The notes under the pieces are model-generated. The model was given only the letters and a program-made list of their open reading frames with translations, did no database searches and was not told the DNA's origin. A stretch of DNA of 64,000 bases from contig CAXHUL010000257.1 of NCBI GenBank assembly GCA_964019695.1, positions 124,001 to 188,000 of the forward strand, in the 5' to 3' direction. This stretch comes from Loripinus fragilis. Taxonomy: Eukaryota > Mollusca > Bivalvia > Lucinida > Lucinidae. Each line of letters opens with the position of its first letter. Within the stretch, counting starts at the first letter, position 1. Positions 35,901 through 49,899 of the stretch are shown in pieces. The position numbers were made by a program, and so were the translations under genes.

Positions 35901-38447
35901 TTTAGGCCCGGTCGGCTACTGTGGCCTAATGGGGCCTAATGGGAAGATCTTCTAATGCTCATAACTTTTTAATTTCCCGACGGAACGCTTTGAAATTTTC
36001 ACCATTTGTAGACGGCCTCCCGTACTACAAACTGATGCCCGTGTGGGCATGATGAAAATAGTAGTTCGCGAGACGGAAGCGCGTAAAGCTTCGGGGCGGC
36101 GGACTTCCACACCCCGATAACTCGGTATCGAAACATTGTTGCGGGCGGGTGCGCATGGCAATACCTGCGCCTCTGTTGGCCCTATCCGCGTGCAAAATCT
36201 AAAAGCGATCAGAGCCTTAGAAAGCGCGTACAACCGCTATCCCCATTTGCCTTGGGCCCTATGGGAAAACAGGAAATATCATAATTGCGGTCCGGGGCGC
36301 GCGCGCACAATGATAATTTTCACACCCGAGTAAGCTCTTTTATAGGTCAACATTTTGGAAAAAAAATTGGCTTGCTGCCCACAGCAGGAGCTGAGAACCA
36401 TGCATTCGGAGGTTTTCACACCCCACCCACTAATGCCATCAAAGTTTGAGAAAACGCGACCTTCGCGAAAAGCCCCGGAACCTATTGCAAAGTGATGAGC
36501 AGTGCCCAGGAGCACCTCTCAGTCATTTGCGCAAAATTCCTTCGGCTACAAGTGGCTCAAATAAGGGCGTGAAAATTGTGCCGAAAGCCCTTTCAGGGGC
36601 TATTGCTCGGCACTCGGGGGACGGAAAATTTTACGCAATGCCTCACAATGAAGCTCTGGTCGGGGGCTAACTTCTGGCACCAGTTTCGAGCCCGTCCGTG
36701 AAAGTGACCCGCGCAAGTTTTAGGCCCGGTCGGCTACTGTGGCCTAATGGGGCCTAATGGGAAGATCTTCTAATGCTCATAACTTTTTAATTTCCCGACG
36801 GAACGCTTTGAAATTTTCACCATTTGTAGACGGCCTCCCGTACTACAAACTGATGCCCGTGTGGGCATGATGAAAATAGTAGTTCGCGAGACGGAAGCGC
36901 GTAAAGCTTCGGGGCGGCGGACTTCCACACCCCGATAACTCGGTATCGAAACATTGTTGCGGGCGGGTGCGCATGGCAATACCTGCGCCTCTGTTGGCCC
37001 TATCCGCGTGCAAAATCTAAAAGCGATCAGAGCCTTAGAAAGCGCGTACAACCGCTATCCCCATTTGCCTTGGGCCCTATGGGAAAACAGGAAATATCAT
37101 AATTGCGGTCCGGGGCGCGCGCGCACAATGATAATTTTCACACCCGAGTAAGCTCTTTTATAGGTCAACATTTTGGAAAAAAAATTGGCTTGCTGCCCAC
37201 AGCAGGAGCTGAGAACCATGCATTCGGAGGTTTTCACACCCCACCCACTAATGCCATCAAAGTTTGAGAAAATGCGACCTTCGGGAAAAGCCCCGGAACC
37301 TATTGCAAAGTGATGAGCAGTGCCCAGGAGCACCTCTCAGTCATTTGCGCAAAATTCCTTCGGCTACAAGTGGCTCAAATAAGGGCGTGAAAATTGTGCC
37401 GAAAGCCCTTTCAGGGGCTATTGCTCGGCACTCGGGGGACGGAAAATTTTACGCAATGCCTCACAATGAAGCTCTGGTCGGGGGCTAACTTCTGGCACCA
37501 GTTTCGAGCCCGTCCGTGAAAGTGACCCGCGCAAGTTTTAGGCCCGGTCGGCTACTGTGGCCTAATGGGGCCTAATGGGAAGATCTTCTAATGCTCATAA
37601 CTTTTTAATTTCCCGACGGAACGCTTTGAAATTTTCACCATTTGTAGACGGCCTCCCGTACTACAAACTGATGCCCGTGTGGGCATGATGAAAATAGTAG
37701 TTCGCGAGACGGAAGCGCGTAAAGCTTCGGGGCGGCGGACTTCCACACCCCGATAACTCGGTATCGAAACATTGTTGCGGGCGGGTGCGCATGGCAATAC
37801 CTGCGCCTCTGTTGGCCCTATCCGCGTGCAAAATCTAAAAGCGATCAGAGCCTTAGAAAGCGCGTACAACCGCTATCCCCATTTGCCTTGGGCCCTATGG
37901 GAAAACAGGAAATATCATAATTGCGGTCCGGGGCGCGCGCGCACAATGATAATTTTCACACCCGAGTAAGCTCTTTTATAGGTCAACATTTTGGAAAAAA
38001 AATTGGCTTGCTGCCCACAGCAGGAGCTGAGAACCATGCATTCGGAGGTTTTCACACCCCACCCACTAATGCCATCAAAGTTTGAGAAAACGCGACCTTC
38101 GCGAAAAGCCCCGGAACCTATTGCAAAGTGATGAGCAGTGCCCAGGAGCACCTCTCAGTCATTTGCGCAAAATTCCTTCGGCTACAAGTGGCTCAAATAA
38201 GGGCGTGAAAATTGTGCCGAAAGCCCTTTCAGGGGCTATTGCTCGGCACTCGGGGGACGGAAAATTTTACGCAATGCCTCACAATGAAGCTCTGGTCGGG
38301 GGCTAACTTCTGGCACCAGTTTCGAGCCCGTCTGTGAAAGTGACCCGCGCAAGTTTTAGGCCCGGTCGGCTACTGTGGCCTAATGGGGCCTAATGGGAAG
38401 ATCTTCTAATGCTCATAACTTTTTAATTTCCCGACGGAACGCTTTGA

Positions 38448-39265
38448 AATTTTCACCATTTGTAGACGGCCTCCCGTACTACAAACTGATGCCCGTGTGG
38501 GCATGATGAAAATAGTAGTTCGCGAGACGGAAGCGCGTTAAGCTTCGGGGCGGCGGACTTCCACACCCCGATAACTCGGTATCGAAACATTGTTGCGGGC
38601 GGGTGCGCATGGCAATACCTGCGCCTCTGTTGGCCCTATCCGCATGCAAAATCTAAAAGCGATCAGAGCCTTAGAAAGCGCGTACAACCGCTATCCCCAT
38701 TTGCCTTGGGCCCTATGGGAAAACAGGAAATATCATAATTGCGGTCCGGGGCGCGCGCGCACAATGATTATTTTCACACCCAAGTAAGCTCTTTTATAGG
38801 TCAACATTTTGGAAAAAAAATTGGCTTGCTGCCCACAGCAGGAGCTGAGAACCATGCATTCGGAGGTTTTCACACCCCACCCACTAATGCCATCAAAGTT
38901 TGAGAAAACGCGACCTTCGCGAAAAGCCCCGGAACCTATTGCAAAGTGATGAGCAGTGCCCAGGAGCACCTCTCAGTCATTTGCGCAAAATTCCTTCGGC
39001 TACAAGTGGCTCAAATAAGGGCGTGAAAATTGTGCCGAAAGCCCTTTCAGGGGCTATTGCTCGGCACTCGGGGGACGGAAAATTTTACGCAATGCCTCAC
39101 AATGAAGCTCTGGTCGGGGGCTAACTTCTGGCACCAGTTTCGAGCCCGTCCGTGAAAGTGACCCGCGCAAGTTTTAGGCCCGGTCGGCTACTGTGGCCTA
39201 ATGGGGCCTAATGGGAAGATCTTCTAATGCTCATAACTTTTTAATGTCCCGACGGAACGCTTTGA
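38448..39265. repeat. Unit 48, most divergent monomer seen
   Basis: Five differences from consensus: T at 38539, A at 38644, T at 38769, A at 38782 and G at 39246. Two of them (38644 and 38782) are CpG transitions. The change at 38539 places a stop codon in the longest minus-strand open frame. Units 3, 4, 60 and 76 follow with about four each, while most units have none or one. Confidence 0.8.
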
Positions 39266-40083
39266 AATTTTCACCATTTGTAGACGGCCTCCCGTACTAC
39301 AAACTGATGCCCGTGTGGGCATGATGAAAATAGTAGTTCGCGAGACGGAAGCGCGTAAAGCTTCGGGGCGGCGGACTTCCACACCCCGATAACTCGGTAT
39401 CGAAACATTGTTGCGGGCGGGTGCGCATGGCAATACCTGCGCCTCTGTTGGCCCTATCCGCGTGCAAAATCTAAAAGCGATCAGAGCCTTAGAAAGCGCG
39501 TACAACCGCTATCCCCATTTGCCTTGGGCCCTATGGGAAAACAGGAAATATCATAATTGCGGTCCGGGGCGCGCGCGCACAATGATAATTTTCACACCCG
39601 AGTAAGCTCTTTTATAGGTCAACATTTTGGAAAAAAAATTGGCTTGCTGCCCACAGCAGGAGCTGAGAACCATGCATTCGGAGGTTTTCACACCCCACCC
39701 ACTAATGCCATCAAAGTTTGAGAAAACGCGACCTTCGCGAAAAGCCCCGGAACCTATTGCAAAGTGATGAGCAGTGCCCAGGAGCACCTCTCAGTCATTT
39801 GCGCAAAATTCCTTCGGCTACAAGTGGCTCAAATAAGGGCGTGAAAATTGTGCCGAAAGCCCTTTCAGGGGCTATTGCTCGGCACTCGGGGGACGGAAAA
39901 TTTTACGCAATGCCTCACAATGAAGCTCTGGTCGGGGGCTAACTTCTGGCACCAGTTTCGAGCCCGTCCATGAAAGTGACCCGCGCAAGTTTTAGGCCCG
40001 GTCGGCTACTGTGGCCTAATGGGGCCTAATGGGAAGATCTTCTAATGCTCATAACTTTTTAATTTCCAGACGGAACGCTTTGA
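38448..40083. repeat. Unit pair 48-49, source or copy of a 12-unit-spaced duplication
   Basis: Unit 48 ends with G at 39246 (offset 799) and unit 49 ends with A at 40068 (offset 803). The same two changes recur in consecutive units 60 and 61 (49062 and 49884), each exactly 9816 bp or 12 x 818 downstream. Two linked rare variants at the same spacing suggest a shared origin. Unit 48 is also the most divergent monomer I found, with extra private changes at 38539, 38644, 38769 and 38782 that unit 60 lacks. Confidence 0.7.
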
Positions 40084-43000
40084 AATTTTCACCATTTGTA
40101 GACGGCCTCCCGTACTACAAACTGATGCCCGTGTGGGCATGATGAAAATAGTAGTTCGCGAGACGGAAGCGCGTAAAGCTTCGGGGCGGCGGACTTCCAC
40201 ACCCCGATAACTCGGTATCGAAACATTGTTGCGGGCGGGTGCGCATGGCAATACCTGCGCCTCTGTTGGCCCTATCCGCGTGCAAAATCTAAAAGCGATC
40301 AGAGCCTTAGAAAGCGCGTACAACCGCTATCCCCATTTGCCTTGGGCCCTATGGGAAAACAGGAAATATCATAATTGCGGTCCGGGGCGCGCGCGCACAA
40401 TGATAATTTTCACACCCGAGTAAGCTCTTTTATAGGTCAACATTTTGGAAAAAAAATTGGCTTGCTGCCCACAGCAGGAGCTGAGAACCATGCATTCGGA
40501 GGTTTTCACACCCTACCCACTAATGCCATCAAAGTTTGAGAAAACGCGACCTTCGCGAAAAGCCCCGGAACCTATTGCAAAGTGATGAGCAGTGCCCAGG
40601 AGCACCTCTCAGTCATTTGCGCAAAATTCCTTCGGCTACAAGTGGCTCAAATAAGGGCGTGAAAATTGTGCCGAAAGCCCTTTCAGGGGCTATTGCTCGG
40701 CACTCGGGGGACGGAAAATTTTACGCAATGCCTCACAATGAAGCTCTGGTCGGGGGCTAACTTCTGGCACCAGTTTCGAGCCCGTCCGTGAAAGTGACCC
40801 GCGCAAGTTTTAGGCCCGGTCGGCTACTGTGGCCTAATGGGGCCTAATGGGAAGATCTTCTAATGCTCATAACTTTTTAATTTCCCGACGGAACGCTTTG
40901 AAATTTTCACCATTTGTAGACGGCCTCCCGTACTACAAACTGATGCCCGTGTGGGCATGATGAAAATAGTAGTTCGCGAGACGGAAGCGCGTAAAGCTTC
41001 GGGGCGGCGGACTTCCACACCCCGATAACTCGGTATCGAAACATTGTTGCGGGCGGGTGCGCATGGCAATACCTGCGCCTCTGTTGGCCCTATCCGCGTG
41101 CAAAATCTAAAAGCGATCAGAGCCTTAGAAAGCGCGTACAACCGCTATCCCCATTTGCCTTGGGCCCTATGGGAAAACAGGAAATATCATAATTGCGGTC
41201 CGGGGCGCGCGCGCACAATGATAATTTTCACACCCGAGTAAGCTCTTTTATAGGTCAACATTTTGGAAAAAAAATTGGCTTGCTGCCCACAGCAGGAGCT
41301 GAGAACCATGCATTCGGAGGTTTTCACACCCCACCCACTAATGCCATCAAAGTTTGAGAAAACGCGACCTTCGCGAAAAGCCCCGGAACCTATTGCAAAG
41401 TGATGAGCAGTGCCCAGGAGCACCTCTCAGTCATTTGCGCAAAATTCCTTCGGCTACAAGTGGCTCAAATAAGGGCGTGAAAATTGTGCCGAAAGCCCTT
41501 TCAGGGGCTATTGCTCGGCACTCGGGGGACGGAAAATTTTACGCAATGCCTCACAATGAAGCTCTGGTCGGGGGCTAACTTCTGGCACCAGTTTCGAGCC
41601 CGTCCGTGAAAGTGACCCGCGCAAGTTTTAGGCCCGGTCGGCTACTGTGGCCTAATGGGGCCTAATGGGAAGATCTTCTAATGCTCATAACTTTTTAATT
41701 TCCCGAGGGAACGCTTTGAAATTTTCACCATTTGTAGACGGCCTCCCGTACTACAAACTGATGCCCGTGTGGGCATGATGAAAATAGTAGTTCGCGAGAC
41801 GGAAGCGCGTAAAGCTTCGGGGCGGCGGACTTCCACACCCCGATAACTCGGTATCGAAACATTGTTGCGGGCGGGTGCGCATGGCAATACCTGCGCCTCT
41901 GTTGGCCCTATCCGCGTGCAAAATCTAAAAGCGATCAGAGCCTTAGAAAGCGCGTACAACCGCTATCCCCATTTGCCTTGGGCCCTATGGGAAAACAGGA
42001 AATATCATAATTGCGGTCCGGGGCGCGCGCGCACAATGATAATTTTCACACCCGAGTAAGCTCTTTTATAGGTCAACATTTTGGAAAAAAAATTGGCTTG
42101 CTGCCCACAGCAGGAGCTGAGAACCATGCATTCGGAGGTTTTCACACCCCACCCACTAATGCCATCAAAGTTTGAGAAAACGCGACCTTCGCGAAAAGCC
42201 CCGGAACCTATTGCAAAGTGATGAGCAGTGCCCAGGAGCACCTCTCAGTCATTTGCGCAAAATTCCTTCGGCTACAAGTGGCTCAAATAAGGGCGTGAAA
42301 ATTGTGCCGAAAGCCCTTTCAGGGGCTATTGCTCGGCACTCGGGGGACGGAAAATTTTACGCAATGCCTCACAATGAAGCTCTGGTCGGGGGCTAACTTC
42401 TGGCACCAGTTTCGAGCCCGTCCGTGAAAGTGACCCGCGCAAGTTTTAGGCCCGGTCGGCTACTGTGGCCTAATGGGGCCTAATGGGAAGATCTTCTAAT
42501 GCTCATAACTTTTTAATTTCCCGACGGAACGCTTTGAAATTTTCACCATTTGTAGACGGCCTCCCGTACTACAAACTGATGCCCGTGTGGGCATGATGAA
42601 AATAGTAGTTCGCGAGACGGAAGCGCGTAAAGCTTCGGGGCGGCGGACTTCCACACCCCGATAACTCGGTATCGAAACATTGTTGCGGGCGGGTGCGCAT
42701 GGCAATACCTGCGCCTCTGTTGGCCCTATCCGCGTGCAAAATCTAAAAGCGATCAGAGCCTTAGAAAGCGCGTACAACCGCTATCCCCATTTGCCTTGGG
42801 CCCTATGGGAAAACAGGAAATATCATAATTGCGGTCCGGGGCGCGCGCGCACAATGATAATTTTCACACCCGAGTAAGCTCTTTTATAGGTCAACATTTT
42901 GGAAAAAAAATTGGCTTGCTGCCCACAGCAGGAGCTGAGAACCATGCATTCGGAGGTTTTCACACCCCACCCACTAATGCCATCAAAGTTTGAGAAAACG

Positions 43001-46000
43001 CGACCTTCGCGAAAAGCCCCGGAACCTATTGCAAAGTGATGAGCAGTGCCCAGGAGCACCTCTCAGTCATTTGCGCAAAATTCCTTCGGCTACAAGTGGC
43101 TCAAATAAGGGCGTGAAAATTGTGCCGAAAGCCCTTTCAGGGGCTATTGCTCGGCACTCGGGGGACGGAAAATTTTACGCAATGCCTCACAATGAAGCTC
43201 TGGTCGAGGGCTAACTTCTGGCACCAGTTTCGAGCCCGTCCGTGAAAGTGACCCGCGCAAGTTTTAGGCCCGGTCGGCTACTGTGGCCTAATGGGGCCTA
43301 ATGGGAAGATCTTCTAATGCTCATAACTTTTTAATTTCCCGACGGAACGCTTTGAAATTTTCACCATTTGTAGACGGCCTCCCGTACTACAAACTGATGC
43401 CCGTGTGGGCATGATGAAAATAGTAGTTCGCGAGACGGAAGCGCGTAAAGCTTCGGGGCGGCGGACTTCCACACCCCGATAACTCGGTATCGAAACATTG
43501 TTGCGGGCGGGTGCGCATGGCAATACCTGCGCCTCTGTTGGCCCTATCCGCGTGCAAAATCTAAAAGCGATCAGAGCCTTAGAAAGCGCGTACAACCGCT
43601 ATCCCCATTTGCCTTGGGCCCTATGGGAAAACAGGAAATATCATAATTGCGGTCCGGGGCGCGCGCGCACAATGATAATTTTCACACCCGAGTAAGCTCT
43701 TTTATAGGTCAACATTTTGGAAAAAAAATTGGCTTGCTGCCCACAGCAGGAGCTGAGAACCATGCATTCGGAGGTTTTCACACCCTACCCACTAATGCCA
43801 TCAAAGTTTGAGAAAACGCGACCTTCGCGAAAAGCCCCGGAACCTATTGCAAAGTGATGAGCAGTGCCCAGGAGCACCTCTCAGTCATTTGCGCAAAATT
43901 CCTTCGGCTACAAGTGGCTCAAATAAGGGCGTGAAAATTGTGCCGAAAGCCCTTTCAGGGGCTATTGCTCGGCACTCGGGGGACGGAAAATTTTACGCAA
44001 TGCCTCACAATGAAGCTCTGGTCGGGGGCTAACTTCTGGCACCAGTTTCGAGCCCGTCCGTGAAAGTGACCCGCGCAAGTTTTAGGCCCGGTCGGCTACT
44101 GTGGCCTAATGGGGCCTAATGGGAAGATCTTCTAATGCTCATAACTTTTTAATTTCCCGACGGAACGCTTTGAAATTTTCACCATTTGTAGACGGCCTCC
44201 CGTACTACAAACTGATGCCCGTGTGGGCATGATGAAAATAGTAGTTCGCCAGACGGAAGCGCGTAAAGCTTCGGGGCGGCGGACTTCCACACCCCGATAA
44301 CTCGGTATCGAAACATTGTTGCGGGCGGGTGCGCATGGCAATACCTGCGCCTCTGTTGGCCCTATCCGCGTGCAAAATCTAAAAGCGATCAGAGCCTTAG
44401 AAAGCGCGTACAACCGCTATCCCCATTTGCCTTGGGCCCTATGGGAAAACAGGAAATATCATAATTGCGGTCCGGGGCGCGCGCGCACAATGATAATTTT
44501 CACACCCGAGTAAGCTCTTTTATAGGTCAACATTTTGGAAAAAAAATTGGCTTGCTGCCCACAGCAGGAGCTGAGAACCATGCATTCGGAGGTTTTCACA
44601 CCCCACCCACTAATGCCATCAAAGTTTGAGAAAACGCGACCTTCGCGAAAAGCCCCGGAACCTATTGCAAAGTGATGAGCAGTGCCCAGGAGCACCTCTC
44701 AGTCATTTGCGCAAAATTCCTTCGGCTACAAGTGGCTCAAATAAGGGCGTGAAAATTGTGCCGAAAGCCCTTTCAGGGGCTATTGCTCGGCACTCGGGGG
44801 ACGGAAAATTTTACGCAATGCCTCACAATGAAGCTCTGGTCGGGGGCTAACTTCTGGCACCAGTTTCGAGCCCGTCCGTGAAAGTGACCCGCGCAAGTTT
44901 TAGGCCCGGTCGGCTACTGTGGCCTAATGGGGCCTAATGGGAAGATCTTCTAATGCTCATAACTTTTTAATTTCCCGACGGAACGCTTTGAAATTTTCAC
45001 CATTTGTAGACGGCCTCCCGTACTACAAACTGATGCCCGTGTGGGCATGATGAAAATAGTAGTTCGCGAGACGGAAGCGCGTAAAGCTTCGGGGCGGCGG
45101 ACTTCCACACCCCGATAACTCGGTATCGAAACATTGTTGCGGGCGGGTGCGCATGGCAATACCTGCGCCTCTGTTGGCCCTATCCGCGTGCAAAATCTAA
45201 AAGCGATCAGAGCCTTAGAAAGCGCGTACAACCGCTATCCCCATTTGCCTTGGGCCCTATGGGAAAACAGGAAATATCATAATTGCGGTCCGGGGCGCGC
45301 GCGCACAATGATAATTTTCACACCCGAGTAAGCTCTTTTATAGGTCAACATTTTGGAAAAAAAATTGGCTTGCTGCCCACAGCAGGAGCTGAGAACCATG
45401 CATTCGGAGGTTTTCACACCCCACCCACTAATGCCATCAAAGTTTGAGAAAACGCGACCTTCGCGAAAAGCCCCGGAACCTATTGCAAAGTGATGAGCAG
45501 TGCCCAGGAGCACCTCTCAGTCATTTGCGCAAAATTCCTTCGGCTACAAGTGGCTCAAATAAGGGCGTGAAAATTGTGCCGAAAGCCCTTTCAGGGGCTA
45601 TTGCTCGGCACTCGGGGGACGGAAAATTTTACGCAATGCCTCACAATGAAGCTCTGGTCGGGGGCTAACTTCTGGCACCAGTTTCGAGCCCGTCTGTGAA
45701 AGTGACCCGCGCAAGTTTTAGGCCCGGTCGGCTACTGTGGCCTAATGGGGCCTAATGGGAAGATCTTCTAATGCTCATAACTTTTTAATTTCCCGACGGA
45801 ACGCTTTGAAATTTTCACCATTTGTAGACGGCCTCCCGTACTACAAACTGATGCCCGTGTGGGCATGATGAAAATAGTAGTTCGCGAGACGGAAGCGCGT
45901 AAAGCTTCGGGGCGGCGGACTTCCACACCCCGATAACTCGGTATCGAAACATTGTTGCGGGCGGGTGCGCATGGCAATACCTGCGCCTCTGTTGGCCCTA

Positions 46001-46627
46001 TCCGCGTGCAAAATCTAAAAGCGATCAGAGCCTTAGAAAGCGCGTACAACCGCTATCCCCATTTGCCTTGGGCCCTATGGGAAAACAGGAAATATCATAA
46101 TTGCGGTCCGGGGCGCGCGCGCACAATGATAATTTTCACACCCGAGTAAGCTCTTTTATAGGTCAACATTTTGGAAAAAAAATTGGCTTGCTGCCCACAG
46201 CAGGAGCTGAGAACCATGCATTCGGAGGTTTTCACACCCCACCCACTAATGCCATCAAAGTTTGAGAAAACGCGACCTTCGCGAAAAGCCCCGGAACCTA
46301 TTGCAAAGTGATGAGCAGTGCCCAGGAGCACCTCTCAGTCATTTGCGCAAAATTCCTTCGGCTACAAGTGGCTCAAATAAGGGCGTGAAAATTGTGCCGA
46401 AAGCCCTTTCAGTGGCTATTGCTCGGCACTCGGGGGACGGAAAATTTTACGCAATGCCTCACAATTAAGCTCTGGTCGAGGGCTAACTTCTGGCACCAGT
46501 TTCGAGCCCGTCCGTGAAAGTGACCCGCGCAAGTTTTAGGCCCGGTCGGCTACTGTGGCCTAATGGGGCCTAATGGGAAGATCTTCTAATGCTCATAACT
46601 TTTTAATTTCCCGACGGAACGCTTTGA
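40084..46627. repeat. Probable higher-order duplication, two copies of a 4-mer (3272 bp)
   Basis: Units 50-53 (40084-43355) and 54-57 (43356-46627) share two rare variants at the same block positions. T at offset 431 is in the first unit of each (40514 and 43786). A at offset 670 is in the last unit of each (43207 and 46479). Both pairs are 3272 bp apart, 4 x 818. Differences between the blocks include G at 41707, C at 44250, T at 45695 and T at 46413 and 46466, so the duplication is not the most recent event. The offset-431 T also occurs far away in unit 28 (22518), so independent spread by gene conversion is an alternative. Confidence 0.65.
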
Positions 46628-48263
46628 AATTTTCACCATTTGTAGACGGCCTCCCGTACTACAAACTGATGCCCGTGTGGGCATGATGAAAATAGTAGTT
46701 CGCGAGACGGAAGCGCGTAAAGCTTCGGGGCGGCGGACTTCCACACCCCGATAACTCGGTATCGAAACATTGTTGCGGGCGGGTGCGCATGGCAATACCT
46801 GCGCCTCTGTTGGCCCTATCCGCGTGCAAAATCTAAAAGCGATCAGAGCCTTAGAAAGCGCGTACAACCGCTATCCCCATTTGCCTTGGGCCCTATGGGA
46901 AAACAGGAAATATCATAATTGCGGTCCGGGGCGCGCGCGCACAATGATAATTTTCACACCCGAGTAAGCTCTTTTATAGGTCAACATTTTGGAAAAAAAA
47001 TTGGCTTGCTGCCCACAGCAGGAGCTGAGAACCATGCATTCGGAGGTTTTCACACCCCACCCACTAATGCCATCAAAGTTTGAGAAAACGCAACCTTCGC
47101 GAAAAGCCCCGGAACCTATTGCAAAGTGATGAGCAGTGCCCAGGAGCACCTCTCAGTCATTTGCGCAAAATTCCTTCGGCTACAAGTGGCTCAAATAAGG
47201 GCGTGAAAATTGTGCCGAAAGCCCTTTCAGGGGCTATTGCTCGGCACTCGGGGGACGGAAAATTTTACGCAATGCCTCACAATGAAGCTCTGGTCGGGGG
47301 CTAACTTCTGGCACCAGTTTCGAGCCCGTCCGTGAAAGTGACCCGCGCAAGTTTTAGGCCCGGTCGGCTACTGTGGCCTAATGGGGCCTAATGGGAAGAT
47401 CTTCTAATGCTCATAACTTTTTAATTTCCCGACGGAACGCTTTGAAATTTTCACCATTTGTAGACGGCCTCCCGTACTACAAACTGATGCCCGTGTGGGC
47501 ATGATGAAAATAGTAGTTCGCGAGACCGAAGCGCGTAAAGCTTCGGGGCGGCGGACTTCCACACCCCGATAACTCGGTATCGAAACATTGTTGCGGGCGG
47601 GTGCGCATGGCAATACCTGCGCCTCTGTTGGCACTATCCGCGTGCAAAATCTAAAAGCGATCAGAGCCTTAGAAAGCGCGTACAACCGCTATCCCCATTT
47701 GCCTTGGGCCCTATGGGAAAACAGGAAATATCATAATTGCGGTCCGGGGCGCGCGCGCACAATGATAATTTTCACACCCGAGTAAGCTCTTTTATAGGTC
47801 AACATTTTGGAAAAAAAATTGGCTTGCTGCCCACAGCAGGAGCTGAGAACCATGCATTCGGAGGTTTTCACACCCCACCCACTAATGCCATCAAAGTTTG
47901 AGAAAACGCGACCTTCGCGAAAAGCCCCGGAACCTATTGCAAAGTGATGAGCAGTGCCCAGGAGCACCTCTCAGTCATTTGCGCAAAATTCCTTCGGCTA
48001 CAAGTGGCTCAAATAAGGGCGTGAAAATTGTGCCGAAAGCCCTTTCAGGGGCTATTGCTCGGCACTCGGGGGACGGAAAATTTTACGCAATGCCTCACAA
48101 TGAAGCTCTGGTCGGGGGCTAACTTGTGGCACCAGTTTCGAGCCCGTCCGTGAAAGTGACCCGCGCAAGTTTTAGGCCCGGTCGGCTACTGTGGCCTAAT
48201 GGGGCCTAATGGGAAGATCTTCTAATGCTCATAACTTTTTAATTTCCCGACGGAACGCTTTGA

Positions 48264-49899
48264 AATTTTCACCATTTGTAGACGGCCTCCCGTACTACAA
48301 ACTGATGCCCGTATGGGCATGATGAAAATAGTAGTTCGCGAGACGGAAGCGCGTAAAGCTTCGGGGCGGCGGACTTCCACACCCCGATAACTCGGTATCG
48401 AAACATTGTTGCGGGCGGGTGCGCATGGCAATACCTGCGCCTCTGTTGGCCCTATCCGCGTGCAAAATCTAAAAGCGATCAGAGCCTTAGAAAGCGCGTA
48501 CAACCGCTATCCCCATTTGCCTTGGGCCCTATGGGAAAACAGGAAATATCATAATTGCGGTCCGGGGCGCGCGCGCACAATGATAATTTTCACACCCGAG
48601 TAAGCTCTTTTATAGGTCAACATTTTGGAAAAAAAATTGGCTTGCTGCCCACAGCAGGAGCTGAGAACCATGCATTCGGAGGTTTTCACACCCCACCCAC
48701 TAATGCCATCAAAGTTTGAGAAAACGCGACCTTCGCGAAAAGCCCCGGAACCTATTGCAAAGTGATGAGCAGTGCCCAGGAGCACCTCTCAGTCATTTGC
48801 GCAAAAATCCTTCGGCTACAAGTGGCTCAAATAAGGGCGTGAAAATTGTGCCGAAAGCCCTTTCAGGGGCTATTGCTCGGCACTCGGGGGACGGAAAATT
48901 TTACGCAATGCCTCACAATGAAGCTCTGGTCGGGGGCTAACTTCTGGCACCAGTTTCGAGCCCGTCCGTGAAAGTGACCCGCGCAAGTTTTAGGCCTGGT
49001 CGGCTACTGTGGCCTAATGGGGCCTAATGGGAAGATCTTCTAATGCTCATAACTTTTTAATGTCCCGACGGAACGCTTTGAAATTTTCACCATTTGTAGA
49101 CGGCCTCCCGTACTACAAACTGATGCCCGTGTGGGCATGATGAAAATAGTAGTTCGCGAGACGGAAGCGCGTAAAGCTTCGGGGCGGCGGACTTCCACAC
49201 CCCGATAACTCGGTATCGAAACATTGTTGCGGGCGGGTGCGCATGGCAATACCTGCGCCTCTGTTGGCCCTATCCGCGTGCAAAATCTAAAAGCGATCAG
49301 AGCCTTAGAAAGCGCGTACAACCGCTATCCCCATTTGCCTTGGGCCCTATGGGAAAACAGGAAATATCATAATTGCGGTCCGGGGCGCGCGCGCACAATG
49401 ATAATTTTCACACCCGAGTAAGCTCTTTTATAGGTCAACATTTTGGAAAAAAAATTGGCTTGCTGCCCACAGCAGGAGCTGAGAACCATGCATTCGGAGG
49501 TTTTCACACCCCACCCACTAATGCCATCAAAGTTTGAGAAAACGCGACCTTCGCGAAAAGCCCCGGAACCTATTGCAAAGTGATGAGCAGTGCCCAGGAG
49601 CACCTCTCAGTCATTTGCGCAAAATTCCTTCGGCTACAAGTGGCTCAAATAAGGGCGTGAAAATTGTGCCGAAAGCCCTTTCAGGGGCTATTGCTCGGCA
49701 CTCGGGGGACGGAAAATTTTACGCAATGCCTCACAATGAAGCTCTGGTCGGGGGCTAACTTCTGGCACCAGTTTCGAGCCCGTCCGTGAAAGTGACCCGC
49801 GCAAGTTTTAGGCCCGGTCGGCTACTGTGGCCTAATGGGGCCTAATGGGAAGATCTTCTAATGCTCATAACTTTTTAATTTCCAGACGGAACGCTTTGA
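48264..49899. repeat. Unit pair 60-61, partner of units 48-49
   Basis: G at 49062 (offset 799) and A at 49884 (offset 803) repeat the variants of units 48-49 in the same order, 12 units away. Unit 60 also has private changes at 48313, 48807 and 48997. The intervening units do not show a full 12-unit correspondence in other variants, so either later homogenisation erased it or only a short tract was copied. Confidence 0.7.
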
